Origin: Romboutsia_E sp900604535
GTDB taxonomy: Bacteria; Bacillota; Clostridia; Peptostreptococcales; Peptostreptococcaceae
Assembly: GCF_900604535.1 (NCBI RefSeq)
Contig: NZ_UWOT01000014.1
Location: 26,462-90,461 of the forward strand
Direction of reading: 5' to 3'
Length of the DNA: 64,000 nt
The notes under the pieces are model-generated. The model was not told the origin of the DNA, did not search any database, and saw only the letters and a list, made by a program, of their open reading frames with translations. Both the position numbers and the translations under genes were made by a program. Below are positions 34,743 to 43,609 of the stretch, one piece after another; the stretch's first letter is position 1, and each line of letters starts with the position of its first letter.

Positions 34743-34955
34743 TTATTTACCTTTACTTTTATCAGCTAATTGTCTTCTTTGATCATGCATTCTTCTTGTT
34801 GTATCTTTACTATACTTACTTTCTTTATTAGCTGCTAAATCTACATTAACCTCTGCACCAGTTAGATGATTTATTCCAAGCTCTCTTGATGCTTCTATTT
34901 TCATAGCATTTGGTTTTTTATTGTACTTAGGTACTCTATTAGGATGTTTAGCTAT
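34743..34955 (-). CDS. Divergent alpha/beta-type small acid-soluble spore protein with an apparent AUA start
   Basis: A 70-codon frame lies in a gap that would otherwise be called empty. It has AAAGGAAG at the right distance before an ATA at 34955, and no ATG, GTG or TTG in frame between that point and the upstream stop. The next ATG in frame is residue 18, without an RBS. The product reads (M)AKHPNRVPKYNKKP, then AMKIEASRELGINHL, which matches the alpha/beta SASP core and germination-protease site (KMEAANEVGVN type), then a basic TTRRMHDQRRQLADKSKGK end. It would bind spore DNA. Either AUA is the start, or an ATG was lost and the gene is weak or dead. Confidence 0.65.
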   Translation of the reverse strand: MAKHPNRVPKYNKKPNAMKIEASRELGINHLTGAEVNVDLAANKESKYSKDTTRRMHDQRRQLADKSKGK

Positions 34956-35030
34956 ATTGTCACTTCCTTTTAAGATTTGTTTTATATTTATTATTTAACA
35001 AATATATTTTTTAATACTAGAAATTATTAT

Positions 35031-35942
35031 TTAACCTAAGGTTATATTTTCATCTTCTTCAATAACTTCTTTATCTTTTTTAAAAAGAAATGACAACTTC
35101 GTTTCCGAAATAATTATTGCTATGAAAATCATCACACATCCTATAATTAACTTAATTGTAATTATCTCTTTAAATATAATTATAGAAAATATTGTTCCAA
35201 ATACAGACTCTGTTGATAAAATTATGGCAGTTTTCGTTTCGCTAGTTTTGCGTTGGCATATAGTCTGTAATAAAAAACATAATGTTGTACTAAATAAACC
35301 TAAATAAATTGCACCTATGTATGCACTACTGTCTACACTTATAGTCATTTGATTAGAAATAACTTGAACTATAAATGAAAGAAAAAATGCAATACTGAAT
35401 TGAACAGAAGTTAATACAAATGGATTATACTTTTTTGCAAATTCACTTGTATAAAAAATATGAAATGCAAATCCTACAGCTGATATAAATGTTAAAAAAT
35501 CACCTCGATTTATGGATAAATCCTTTTGTAAAGATAATATCCCAATTCCAACTAAAGCTACAATACTACTTATTATCCCCCAGTTATCAATTTTCCTTTT
35601 GTATATTAAATAACCTATAAAAGGTACTATAACAACATTTGCTGCAGTTATAAAAGCATTTTTTGATGGTGTAGTAAAAGATAGACCTACAGTTTGAAAT
35701 TCAAAAGCTATAAACAAAATAGTTCCTAAAATTACCCCTGCTTTTATACTATGTTTATCAGCATTACTCTTTAAATTTTTATAAAAAATAATATTTAATA
35801 ATATAGCCGCTACAAAAAATCTTATTGTTAGTATTTGTAAAGGTGTAAAGCCACCATTTAGACATAATTGAGATCCTATAAATCCAGTTCCCCAAATTAT
35901 AGCAACTAACCCTAAACCTAACTCTGGTAAATACTTCTTCAT
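35031..35942 (-). CDS. EamA/DMT family transporter
   Basis: 303 aa from the ATG at 35942, which has GGGGGGAG five bases upstream; the ATG at 35957 has none. Ten predicted membrane spans in two EamA repeats: first repeat starting LGLVAIIWGTGFIGSQ, second starting GDFLTFISAVGFAFHIFY. The protein exports small metabolites or amino acids in the inner membrane, substrate unknown. A charged tail KDKEVIEEDENITLG follows the last span. Same direction as the SASP-like gene, without a clear terminator between them. Confidence 0.88.
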   Translation of the reverse strand: MKKYLPELGLGLVAIIWGTGFIGSQLCLNGGFTPLQILTIRFFVAAILLNIIFYKNLKSNADKHSIKAGVILGTILFIAFEFQTVGLSFTTPSKNAFITAANVVIVPFIGYLIYKRKIDNWGIISSIVALVGIGILSLQKDLSINRGDFLTFISAVGFAFHIFYTSEFAKKYNPFVLTSVQFSIAFFLSFIVQVISNQMTISVDSSAYIGAIYLGLFSTTLCFLLQTICQRKTSETKTAIILSTESVFGTIFSIIIFKEIITIKLIIGCVMIFIAIIISETKLSFLFKKDKEVIEEDENITLG

Positions 35943-36023
35943 TTTTTCTCCCCCCATTATAATCCTATATATTTACTATATACATTATTATAAATATCAA
36001 TATTTGTAAATAAGTGTAAATAT

Positions 36024-36066
36024 AAAAAAGACATGCTTCAAAATAAAATTTTAGCATGCCTTTTTT
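36024..36066 (-). terminator. Terminator after the BMC-domain gene
   Basis: AAAAAAGACATGCT pairs with AGCATGCCTTTTTT (one mismatch) around 15 bases, ending two bases before the stop at 36068. Confidence 0.8.
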
Positions 36067-36067
36067 A

Positions 36068-36352
36068 CTATATATTATTATTATTTTTTTTTATAAATTC
36101 TATAATTTCTCTTGGTGCATCTTTTATAATATTAACTGCATATACTTCTCCTAAACATCCTGCTTCTTCAGCAGCTAAATCTAGGGCATTCTTAACTTCT
36201 TGCTCTTCACCAGTTATAGCTACAGTAACTAAAGCAAGACCAATCTCTTTTACTCCAACTAGCTTTACATCAAAGGACTTTAACATAACAGTTATTGCTT
36301 GTAATGAGCTTATAAATCCTTTTGTTTCTATAAGTCCTATAACATTAGTCAT
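36068..36352 (-). CDS. Bacterial microcompartment shell protein (BMC-H), orphan
   Basis: 94 aa forming a single BMC domain: VIGLIETKGFISSLQAI at the start, VTVAITGEEQEVKNALDLAAEEA in the middle and the usual AVNIIKDAPREI end (typical H(I)IPRPH is replaced by IIKDAPRE). BMC-H proteins form hexameric tiles of protein organelles. No second shell protein, vertex protein (EutN/CcmL) or encapsulated enzyme gene is in this window, so it stands alone. RBS GAGGAGG. It may build something other than a canonical microcompartment, or combine with a locus elsewhere. Confidence 0.85.
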   Translation of the reverse strand: MTNVIGLIETKGFISSLQAITVMLKSFDVKLVGVKEIGLALVTVAITGEEQEVKNALDLAAEEAGCLGEVYAVNIIKDAPREIIEFIKKNNNNI

Positions 36353-36450
36353 TTAGATTGCCTCCTCTTCAAATATTTTGCCCTACCTCTTACTTATATT
36401 ATACTCTTTTTAATTTTTTTGGACTCTGTTTATTTAAATTTACACATATA

Positions 36451-36495
36451 AATAAACCTAATAAAAGTTTATTAAAAAACTTCATTAGGTTTATT
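36451..36495 (-). terminator. Terminator after the BASS transporter gene
   Basis: AATAAACCTAAT and ATTAGGTTTATT form a perfect 12-bp stem, ending three bases before the stop at 36498. Confidence 0.85.
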
Positions 36496-36497
36496 CT

Positions 36498-37459
36498 CTA
36501 ATCAGCTAATTCTACTGTAGAACTTTTTTTAACTTCACTATTTTTATTTGCCCAATAATTTGCAAGTACGGATACTGAAAAAGCATGCCATATACCTGCT
36601 ATTGCTGGTGCAATTGCTGCCTGTGGTGCAAAGTGAGCCATAGCAATGGTTGTTGCTAAAGTTGCATTCTTCATACCTGTTTCTATTGAAAGTACTCTTC
36701 TTTTTTCTTCACTAAATCCTATTTTACTAGCTACTATATATCCTCCAATATAACCTAGTAAATTATGAACTATAACTGCTAATGCTACAAATATAACTGA
36801 TATAGTTAATTTATTTACATTAGCACTAACTATTCCCCTACTAAAACTACCATAGCTAATCCTGATATTGATGGTAATATTCTTACACATTTTTGTGTAA
36901 GCTTGCTAAAAAATCTATGACATATATAACCTAATAGTATAGGTAATATAACAACTTTTGTTATTGATATAAACATTCCAACTACGTTAATTTGAACCCA
37001 CTGACCTGCAAATAAAAGAATAAATGCCGGTGTTATTATAGGTGCTAGTATTGTAGCTATCGTTGTAAACGTTACAGATAAAGCAACATCCCCTTTTGCT
37101 ATAAAGCTCATTACATTTGATGTTACTCCACCAGGACATGAGCCTAACAATATAAGTCCTACTGCAAGTTCCCCTGACAAATTAAATAGTTTTGCAATTA
37201 TAAATGCACTTAATGGCATTATTATATATTGTGCTAATGTTCCCAATACTACATCCTTAGGTCTTTTTACAATTAAAGTAAAATCTTCTTTCTTTAAGGT
37301 CATTCCCATACCAAACATTATAAAACCTAATATAGTGTTCATATTAGGTACTACGCCTAAAAATATATTTGGGTTAAAATAAGCTATTATTGATGCTATT
37401 AATACCATTAAAGACATGTATTTCTTAACAAATACTCCCATTTTATCTACAAAATCCAT
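36498..37459 (-). pseudogene. Bile acid:sodium symporter (BASS) family transporter, frameshifted
   Basis: Two overlapping frames make one ~320-aa BASS protein. The first (from ATG 37459) runs through FGMGMTLKKEDF and LGSCPGGVTSNVMSFIAKGD and ends SGLAMVVLVGE-stop. The second continues GIVSANVNKLTISVIFVAL and ETGMKNATLATTIAMAHF. The frame is restored by adding one base to the GGGG run (C4 on the plus strand at 36835-36838). Both halves are otherwise well conserved, with no other damage. So it is either a fresh one-base deletion, a slippage switch or an assembly error. The substrate is unknown; clostridial members may carry other organic anions. Confidence 0.82.
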
Positions 37460-37687
37460 AATTCATTCCCCTTAACCTTTAATACTCACAATCTACGAAT
37501 TAGCTTTATTAAATTATAATTTTTGATGTAACTACTAGTTTGGAATAAATTATAAAACGTAGATATATAAATACTTTAGTTTTATGTTTTATTTTAATAA
37601 TAGCATAACTTTTGTATATTAAAATATTTTTCAGAATTTTCTAAATATATTTAATTTGCAATAGATCTACTTATTATATATAATTTT

Positions 37688-37722
37688 TATATGATAAATT
37701 ATATATAATAAATATCATATAA
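37688..37722. repeat. Inverted repeat in the gap before the OPT gene
   Basis: TTATATGATA and TATCATATAA are perfect 10-base arms 15 bases apart, in the 405-base divergent gap (37460-37864) between the BASS and OPT genes. The gap is otherwise very AT-rich and shows no gene. The repeat could be an operator or a chance AT palindrome. Confidence 0.35.
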
Positions 37723-37864
37723 TAAAAAGTTCTAAATAACTAATTATTTGCTTATATGTATTTATAATATATAGGCTTTTTATTTAATCAAAATTATCTG
37801 TAATTATATCTTTATTAATAGTTTACTTAAAATTTTAAAATTTAATATTATAGGGGGTAACAAA

Positions 37865-39796
37865 ATGAGTAATGGTAAATCAAATTCTAAGGAAAAAGAA
37901 TTTAAACCATTTATATCAGCTGATAAAGTTCTTCCTGAGTTTACAATTACATCTATTGTATTAGGATGTATATTAGCTGTAGTATTCGGAGCTGCAAATG
38001 CGTATTTAGGACTTAGGGTTGGTATGACTGTCAGTGCTTCTATACCTGCTGCTGTTATATCAATGGGAGTTATAAGAGTTATATTAAGAAAAGACTCTAT
38101 ACTTGAAAATAATATAGTTCAGACTATAGGTTCTGCAGGTGAGTCTTTAGCTGCTGGCGCTATATTTACTTTACCTGCTTTATTTATATGGATGAAAGAG
38201 TGGTCAATGCCAAGCCCTAGTTTATTAAAAATTGCCCTTATTGCTTTATGTGGTGGTTTACTTGGTGTTTTATTTATGATTCCTCTAAGAAAAGCTTTAA
38301 TAGTTAAAGAACATGGTGTGCTACCTTATCCAGAAGGAACAGCTTGTGCTGAAGTCTTACTTGCTGGAGAAGAAGGTGGTTCTAAAGCTTCAGTAGTTTT
38401 TGCTGGACTTGGAATTTCTATGCTATATAAATTTATTACTGATGGTCTAAAGTTATTTCCAAGTGAAATTGAATGGGAAATTCCAGGCTATAAAAATGCT
38501 GCATTTGGTATAGATGTACTTCCTGCTCTTTTAGGTGTTGGTTATATATGCGGATATAAAATATCAGGATATATGTTTGCTGGAGCTATAATAGGATGGT
38601 TAGTTTTAATTCCATTAATAGGTTTATTCGGTGCCAATGCTACAATCTTCCCTGCAGCTGTTCCTATAAGTGAACTAGGATATTGGGGAATTTGGAGTAA
38701 CTATATAAAATATATGGGAGCTGGCGCTGTTGCTTTTGGCGGTATTTTAAGCCTTATAAAATCTCTTCCACTTATAATAAATACATTTGCTAAAGCAATG
38801 AAGGACTATTCTAATAGAGACTCATCTAGCAATTCATTAAGAACTGATAGAGACTTACCTATGAATATAGTTTTAATAGGCATACTATTAGTCGTTGTTG
38901 CTATATGGCTTTTACCATCTATTCCTGTTAATTTTATAGGTGCATTACTTATAGCTGTATTTGGTTTCTTCTTCGCAACAGTATCATCTAGAATAGTTGG
39001 TATAGTTGGTAGTAGCAACAACCCTGTGTCTGGTATGGCTATAGCTACTTTACTTATATGTACTATTATACTTAAATCTTCTGGTCTTACAGGACATGAA
39101 GGTATGATAGGAGCTATATCTATAGGATCTGTTATATGTATAATAGCTGCAATAGCAGGAGATACTTCTCAAGATTTAAAAACAGGTTTTTTAGTAGGTT
39201 CTACTCCTAAAAAACAACAAATAGGCGAAATTATAGGTGTTATAATTTCTGCTCTTACAATAGGTGCTGTATTATATTTATTAAATGCAGCGTGGGGGTT
39301 TGGATCAAAAGAAATTCCTGCTCCTCAAGCTACATTAATGCAATTAGTTGTTGAAGGTGTTATGGATGGTAATTTACCTTGGGCATTTATATTTGCTGGC
39401 GCTGCTATAGCTTTAGCTGTAGAAATATTAGGTATACCTGTGCTTCCATTTGCAATAGGTTTATATCTTCCAATACATTTAAGTGCAGGTATAATGTCTG
39501 GTGGATTAATTAGATTATTCCTTGAAAAAAGAAAATCTAAATCTGAGGATTGTAAAAAAGAAGAGATCAATAGAGGTATATTATATACATCTGGACTTAT
39601 CGCTGGTGAAGGATTAGTCGGTGTATTACTTGCAATCTTTGCTATAATACCGCTTAGTAATGGTAGCCTTGCTGATTTTTTAGATTTATCTAGATTTAGC
39701 TTAGGTAAAATTGGATCGATAATATTCTTTATAGTTTTAATACTTACTTTACTTAAAGCTACTATTTGGTATAAAGAAAAAAGTAAATCAGCTTAA
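37865..39796 (+). CDS. OPT family oligopeptide transporter
   Basis: 643 aa with about 15-16 membrane spans. The bacterial OPT pattern is clear: GAANAYLGLRVGMTVSASIPAAVISM near the start (residues 40-66), IVQTIGSAGESLAAGAIFT (about 85-103), LPYPEGTACAEVLLAGE (about 156-172) and a repeat-like second half with LPFAIGLYLPIHLSAGIMSGG. OPT proteins import small peptides or metal chelates with protons. GGGGGTAAC RBS before ATG. It is followed 31 bases later by a PqqD-like gene, probably in the same transcript. Confidence 0.93.
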   Translation: MSNGKSNSKEKEFKPFISADKVLPEFTITSIVLGCILAVVFGAANAYLGLRVGMTVSASIPAAVISMGVIRVILRKDSILENNIVQTIGSAGESLAAGAIFTLPALFIWMKEWSMPSPSLLKIALIALCGGLLGVLFMIPLRKALIVKEHGVLPYPEGTACAEVLLAGEEGGSKASVVFAGLGISMLYKFITDGLKLFPSEIEWEIPGYKNAAFGIDVLPALLGVGYICGYKISGYMFAGAIIGWLVLIPLIGLFGANATIFPAAVPISELGYWGIWSNYIKYMGAGAVAFGGILSLIKSLPLIINTFAKAMKDYSNRDSSSNSLRTDRDLPMNIVLIGILLVVVAIWLLPSIPVNFIGALLIAVFGFFFATVSSRIVGIVGSSNNPVSGMAIATLLICTIILKSSGLTGHEGMIGAISIGSVICIIAAIAGDTSQDLKTGFLVGSTPKKQQIGEIIGVIISALTIGAVLYLLNAAWGFGSKEIPAPQATLMQLVVEGVMDGNLPWAFIFAGAAIALAVEILGIPVLPFAIGLYLPIHLSAGIMSGGLIRLFLEKRKSKSEDCKKEEINRGILYTSGLIAGEGLVGVLLAIFAIIPLSNGSLADFLDLSRFSLGKIGSIIFFIVLILTLLKATIWYKEKSKSA

Positions 39797-39827
39797 AAAT
39801 ACCTATAAATAATCTAGGAGTATTCAG

Positions 39828-40190
39828 ATGAAAAAATTTAGTAAAAAGAATAAAAATTATTTAGACTTTATACCAATTATAAATCCTAAAATAAGTTGGT
39901 ATGTAAATGATAAAAATATAGTTGTATTAGAAGTAAAAAGAACTGGCTTTTTTGATAAAGTAGCCCAAAAAATATTTCATGCTCCACCTAAAAGCGAAAT
40001 AAAATTAGATAAATTTGGAAGCTTTATATGGAAATGTATAAATGGTAAAAAATCTGTTTTTGAAATTTCTAAAGAAGTAAAAGAGCATTTCGGAAATGAA
40101 GCTGAACCATTATTAGATAGATTAATCACATTCTTTAATATACTAGTTAATAATAAATTTATTACTTTCAATAAAAAAAGAGAGATTTAA
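39828..40190 (+). CDS. PqqD family protein
   Basis: 120 aa. The PqqD winged-helix fold is suggested by FIPIINPKISWYVNDKNIVVLEV, the central LDKFGSFIWKCINGKKSVFEISKEVKEHFG and a C-terminal DRLITFFNILVNNKFITF helix and strand. PqqD proteins bind a precursor peptide and present it to a radical SAM maturase. No radical SAM gene or precursor is visible here; the partner in the operon is an OPT transporter. It may act on an imported peptide, or the peptide system lies elsewhere. Fragment HAPPKSEIKL is an insertion before the usual core. Confidence 0.8.
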   Translation: MKKFSKKNKNYLDFIPIINPKISWYVNDKNIVVLEVKRTGFFDKVAQKIFHAPPKSEIKLDKFGSFIWKCINGKKSVFEISKEVKEHFGNEAEPLLDRLITFFNILVNNKFITFNKKREI

Positions 40191-40205
40191 TATAAAATAT
40201 AAAAT

Positions 40206-40250
40206 GAGCTATCTTAGATAAAATTTATCCTAATGATAGCTCTATTTTTT
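40206..40250 (+). terminator. Terminator of the OPT-pqqD operon
   Basis: GAGCTATC and GATAGCTC pair around a ~21-base loop that can fold further, then TATTTTTT follows. Confidence 0.75.
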
Positions 40251-40293
40251 TAATTAAATGTATATACCAGGTATAAAAATGCTGTTATAAAAT

Positions 40294-40324
40294 AAAAGGC
40301 CCTTAGTAAAACTAAGCGCCTTTT
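40294..40324 (-). terminator. Terminator of tyrS
   Basis: AAAAGGCCCTTAGT pairs with ACTAAGCGCCTTTT (one mismatch) around three bases. It ends about ten bases before the tyrS stop at 40336, and a T-rich stretch follows on the minus strand. Confidence 0.82.
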
Positions 40325-40335
40325 GTTTTATAACT

Positions 40336-41571
40336 TTATTTTAAAACTATTTTCTTGAATTTTTTCTTTCCACGTTTTAATACTAAACCTTCATCAGCTA
40401 AATCATCTTTAGTAAATGTAGCTTTTACATCTGTTACTTTTTCCCCATCTACAGTTACTCCACCTTGCTCTATATTTCTTCTAGCTTCTGATCTAGTAGG
40501 AGCAAGCTCTGCTTTAACTAATAATGTTATTAAATCTACTTTTCCATCAGTTAAATCAGATTCCTCTATTTCAGTTGTTGGCATATTTTCATGAGATGCA
40601 CCAGAGAATAATGCTCTTGAACTTTCCTGAGCTTTCATAGCCTCTTCTTCACTATGAACAAGTTTAGTTAATTCAAATGCTAAAACTTCCTTAGCTTCGT
40701 TTATTCTATTACCTTCCCACTTCTCTATTTCTTCTATTTTTTCAATCGGTAAGAATGTTAACATACGCATACATTTAAATACATCTGCATCTGAAACATT
40801 TCTCCAGTATTGATAGAATTCGAATGGAGTGGTTTTATTAGGATCTAGCCACACAGCACCATTTGCTGTTTTACCCATTTTGTTTCCTTCTGAGTTAAGA
40901 AGTAATGTTATAGTCATTGCATATGCATTTTCTCCTAACTTACGTCTTATTAAGTCAGTACCAGCAAGCATATTACTCCATTGGTCATTTCCACCTAATT
41001 GCATTTGGCATCCATATTTTTCATATAAATGATAGAAATCATAAGCTTGCATTATCATGTAATTAAATTCTAAGAAGCTAAGACCTCTTTCCATTCTATT
41101 TTTATAGCATTCAGCTGTAAGCATTCTATTAACACTGAAATTAGCTCCAACTTCTCTCAATAATTCTACATAATTTAAATCTAATAACCAATCTGCATTA
41201 TTAACTAATAAAGCTTTATCTTCTCCAAAATCTATGAATTTACTCATTTGTTTTTTAAAGCATTCACAGTTGTAGTTTATTTGCTCTGCAGTCATCATTT
41301 GTCTCATATCTGTTCTTCCAGATGGATCACCTACCATAGTTGTTCCTCCACCTACAAGAGCTATAGGTTTATTTCCTGCCATTTGTAATCTCTTCATTAA
41401 GCATAAAGCCATAAAGTGACCAACATGTAAACTATCTGCAGTAGCATCAAATCCTATATAAAATGTTGCTTTACCTGTGTTTATAAGTTCTTTTAATTCA
41501 TCTTCATCAGTTATTTGAGCTACTAATCCTCTTGCAACTAATTCATCATATACTGTCATAGTCATTTCCAT
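40336..41571 (-). CDS. tyrS: Tyrosyl-tRNA synthetase
   Basis: 411 aa class I synthetase. HIGH motif appears as HVGH (DSLHVGHFMALCL, about residues 46-58), the KMSKS loop as KMGKT (GNKMGKTANGAVWL, about 231) and a C-terminal S4 RNA-binding domain (LAPTRSEARRNIEQGGVTVDGEKV). Tyrosine site YIGFDATADS and QAYDFYHLYEKYGCQMQLGGNDQW are intact. Several ATGs follow each other: 41571 has AGGAG too close, and 41565 (MTMTVYDELV) is better spaced, so the true start may be six bases later. Controlled by the T-box leader upstream. Confidence 0.95.
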   Translation of the reverse strand: MEMTMTVYDELVARGLVAQITDEDELKELINTGKATFYIGFDATADSLHVGHFMALCLMKRLQMAGNKPIALVGGGTTMVGDPSGRTDMRQMMTAEQINYNCECFKKQMSKFIDFGEDKALLVNNADWLLDLNYVELLREVGANFSVNRMLTAECYKNRMERGLSFLEFNYMIMQAYDFYHLYEKYGCQMQLGGNDQWSNMLAGTDLIRRKLGENAYAMTITLLLNSEGNKMGKTANGAVWLDPNKTTPFEFYQYWRNVSDADVFKCMRMLTFLPIEKIEEIEKWEGNRINEAKEVLAFELTKLVHSEEEAMKAQESSRALFSGASHENMPTTEIEESDLTDGKVDLITLLVKAELAPTRSEARRNIEQGGVTVDGEKVTDVKATFTKDDLADEGLVLKRGKKKFKKIVLK

Positions 41572-41616
41572 TCTCTCCTTACATATTATTTTAATAATTT
41601 ACTTTTTTAAGTATAA

Positions 41617-41880
41617 AAAAAGCTCTCATCCTATAAAAGGACGAAAGCTATGCTTACGTGTTACCACCTTAATTTATTAATATTTCGCAATATTAACCTC
41701 AATAAGTACACTAAGTGTATACCTTAGCACTGTAACGTGTGCTACTACGATATCCCCCTACTAAAATTCATTTCAAGGGTACTGCTCCAAGATGTATTTC
41801 GAAAAACTTGTTTATTTCCTCTCACCAACCGGAAACTCTCTGAAAAACTACATCAATCTACTTCTTCTTTTCTTAGCTTT
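41617..41880 (-). promoter_or_regulatory. Tyrosine T-box riboswitch leader of tyrS
   Basis: The minus-strand leader ends in the T-box GGTGGTAACACG (41657-41668) and a terminator (AGCTCTCATCCT...AGGACGAAAGCT, 41621-41649 with T7). A UAC tyrosine triplet lies at 41794-41796 in GAAATACATC, the expected specifier loop, which agrees with the downstream gene. Uncharged tRNA-Tyr would pair with the T-box and prevent termination. The rest of the 41572-42088 gap shows no gene. Confidence 0.9.
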
Positions 41881-42088
41881 AATTTTTAAAATTGTTAATT
41901 CTAATATATGTGGATTTTTAAGTTTTGTCAACCTTTTTTATTATTATATATAATTTTTTCTATAATTATGTAATATTGTTAACTATATATTAATTTATCT
42001 ACATAATTATTTACTAATCCTATTTGTTTTATTCTTATATTTATTTTTTTATCTAAAATTATATTACTAGCAATTAATATAAATGTTG

Positions 42089-42946
42089 TTATTTTAAATA
42101 AAATACTATACACAACACTGTTATTATTGAAAAAATTCTTATGTATGATGGCTTTTTATTTTTTAATATTAAATAGTTTTGAATCAGTGTAAAAGCATCT
42201 CTTATTACAAAATAAAAACATACATACTCTGAAGATATTAAAATAGTTTTTATATATGTTTGATCTACTTTTATCCCAATAATATTTAAAACTTCTATTA
42301 ATACTATATATATTGAGCAATAATAAAATACATTCTTAGAACAACATATATATCTTCCACAAGCCTTAAAATTTTTAATCATATAAAGCTTTTTCTTAGA
42401 ATTATCTTTTAGTATATTTAGCTTTTTACCTAAAAATAATGATAAACAATAAATGCTAAATATAGTTCCCATTGGAAGTAGGGCTATACACATATAATAA
42501 ACTAAGTTTGCATATTTTTTTATATGTAACATATTTGCATATCCTTGAAACTCATTCATAAAGCTATATCCTATTAAAGCTGATGCATATATATCTATAA
42601 ATACCATAAGTATAACTCCAACTATAGATCCATACACAAAATCATCTACTATAGTTGTAGTCTTTGTCAATAGTATCCCACATAGTATTCCAAGTATAAT
42701 ACTCTGACTCATCCATATCGCAGTTCCTATATTACCTAAAACTAAAGAAACTATAACCAATGAACTTATACTTGATAAAACTGTATATTTAAAGCCACAT
42801 TTTAAATATATTATACAAAAAAATACAGGAATTACAAAATCTAAATAAGCTGCATACCCAATACCTGTTCCTATAGCTATAATCGTAATAACAATAAACA
42901 AGGATGTTAATAACGCTGCTTCAGTTAATTTTTTCGTAGAATTCAA
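42089..42946 (-). CDS. YybS/DUF2232-like membrane protein
   Basis: 285 aa from a TTG at 42946, which has GGAGG at eight bases. The apparent ATG at 42961 contains that RBS inside its own frame and has none itself. About eight membrane spans; the N-terminal half starts KKLTEAALLTSLFIVITIIAI, which is the pattern of ECF-like S-components and of YybS. No catalytic motif is visible. In other Firmicutes YybS lies near GdpP; here it is alone, followed by AT-rich sequence. Function unknown. Confidence 0.7.
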   Translation of the reverse strand: MNSTKKLTEAALLTSLFIVITIIAIGTGIGYAAYLDFVIPVFFCIIYLKCGFKYTVLSSISSLVIVSLVLGNIGTAIWMSQSIILGILCGILLTKTTTIVDDFVYGSIVGVILMVFIDIYASALIGYSFMNEFQGYANMLHIKKYANLVYYMCIALLPMGTIFSIYCLSLFLGKKLNILKDNSKKKLYMIKNFKACGRYICCSKNVFYYCSIYIVLIEVLNIIGIKVDQTYIKTILISSEYVCFYFVIRDAFTLIQNYLILKNKKPSYIRIFSIITVLCIVFYLK

Positions 42947-43088
42947 TTTATAAACCTCCATACCTTATTTATAAATTTTTATATCATTTAGTTTAAAGTA
43001 TATCACTTTTTCCAAGATAATACACATTTAATAATTTCAACTTCTATTATTTTTGTTATAATAAACAAAAATGAATTGGAGGTAGAGT

Positions 43089-43529
43089 ATGTTTAAAATA
43101 AAACATTTCAATGAACTTACAGCTAATGATATGTATGAAATAGCTAAATCTAGGTATGAAGTTTTTGCTTGTGAACAACAAATTTTTTGTGAAAATGACT
43201 TTGATAATCTTGATAAAAATTGTTATCATATATTTTTAGAAGAAGAAGACAAGGTTATATCTTATGCCAGAATAATTCCTAAAAAGTTTAGCTCTTATGG
43301 AGAAGCTTCAATAGGTAGGGTACTAGTTTTATCTGACTTTAGAAATAATGGCATCGCTAAGAAGATGATTTTAACATCTATTGAGTTTATTCAAAATATA
43401 CTAAACGAAAGTCATATTATTTTATCATCACAAGAATACATAAAAGATCTTTATATATCTTGCGGGTTTAAAGAGATATCTGATCCTTACATTGAAGCTA
43501 ATATTCCTCATATCAAAATGAAGCTCTAA
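43089..43529 (+). CDS. ElaA-type GNAT acetyltransferase
   Basis: 146 aa. The ElaA pattern is clear: RYEVFACEQQIFCENDFDNLD (residues 22-42), then IGRVLVLSDFRNNGIAKKMI, where RNNGIA is the acetyl-CoA loop, and a C-terminal SQEYIKDLYISCGF. Cytoplasmic; substrate unknown. RBS TTGGAGGTAGAG; a TATAAT box lies about 30 bases upstream of the start. Ended by the terminator at 43543. Confidence 0.88.
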   Translation: MFKIKHFNELTANDMYEIAKSRYEVFACEQQIFCENDFDNLDKNCYHIFLEEEDKVISYARIIPKKFSSYGEASIGRVLVLSDFRNNGIAKKMILTSIEFIQNILNESHIILSSQEYIKDLYISCGFKEISDPYIEANIPHIKMKL

Positions 43530-43542
43530 TAAATAGAATAAT

Positions 43543-43579
43543 AAAAATTGGCAGATAACAAAATAATCTGCCAATTTTT
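43543..43579. terminator. Terminator between elaA-like and flavodoxin-like genes
   Basis: AAAAATTGGCAGAT and ATCTGCCAATTTTT form a perfect 14-bp stem with a 9-base loop between convergent genes; it can act in both directions. Confidence 0.88.
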
Positions 43580-43609
43580 ATTATATGTAATTATATAAAT
43601 AACTAAATT

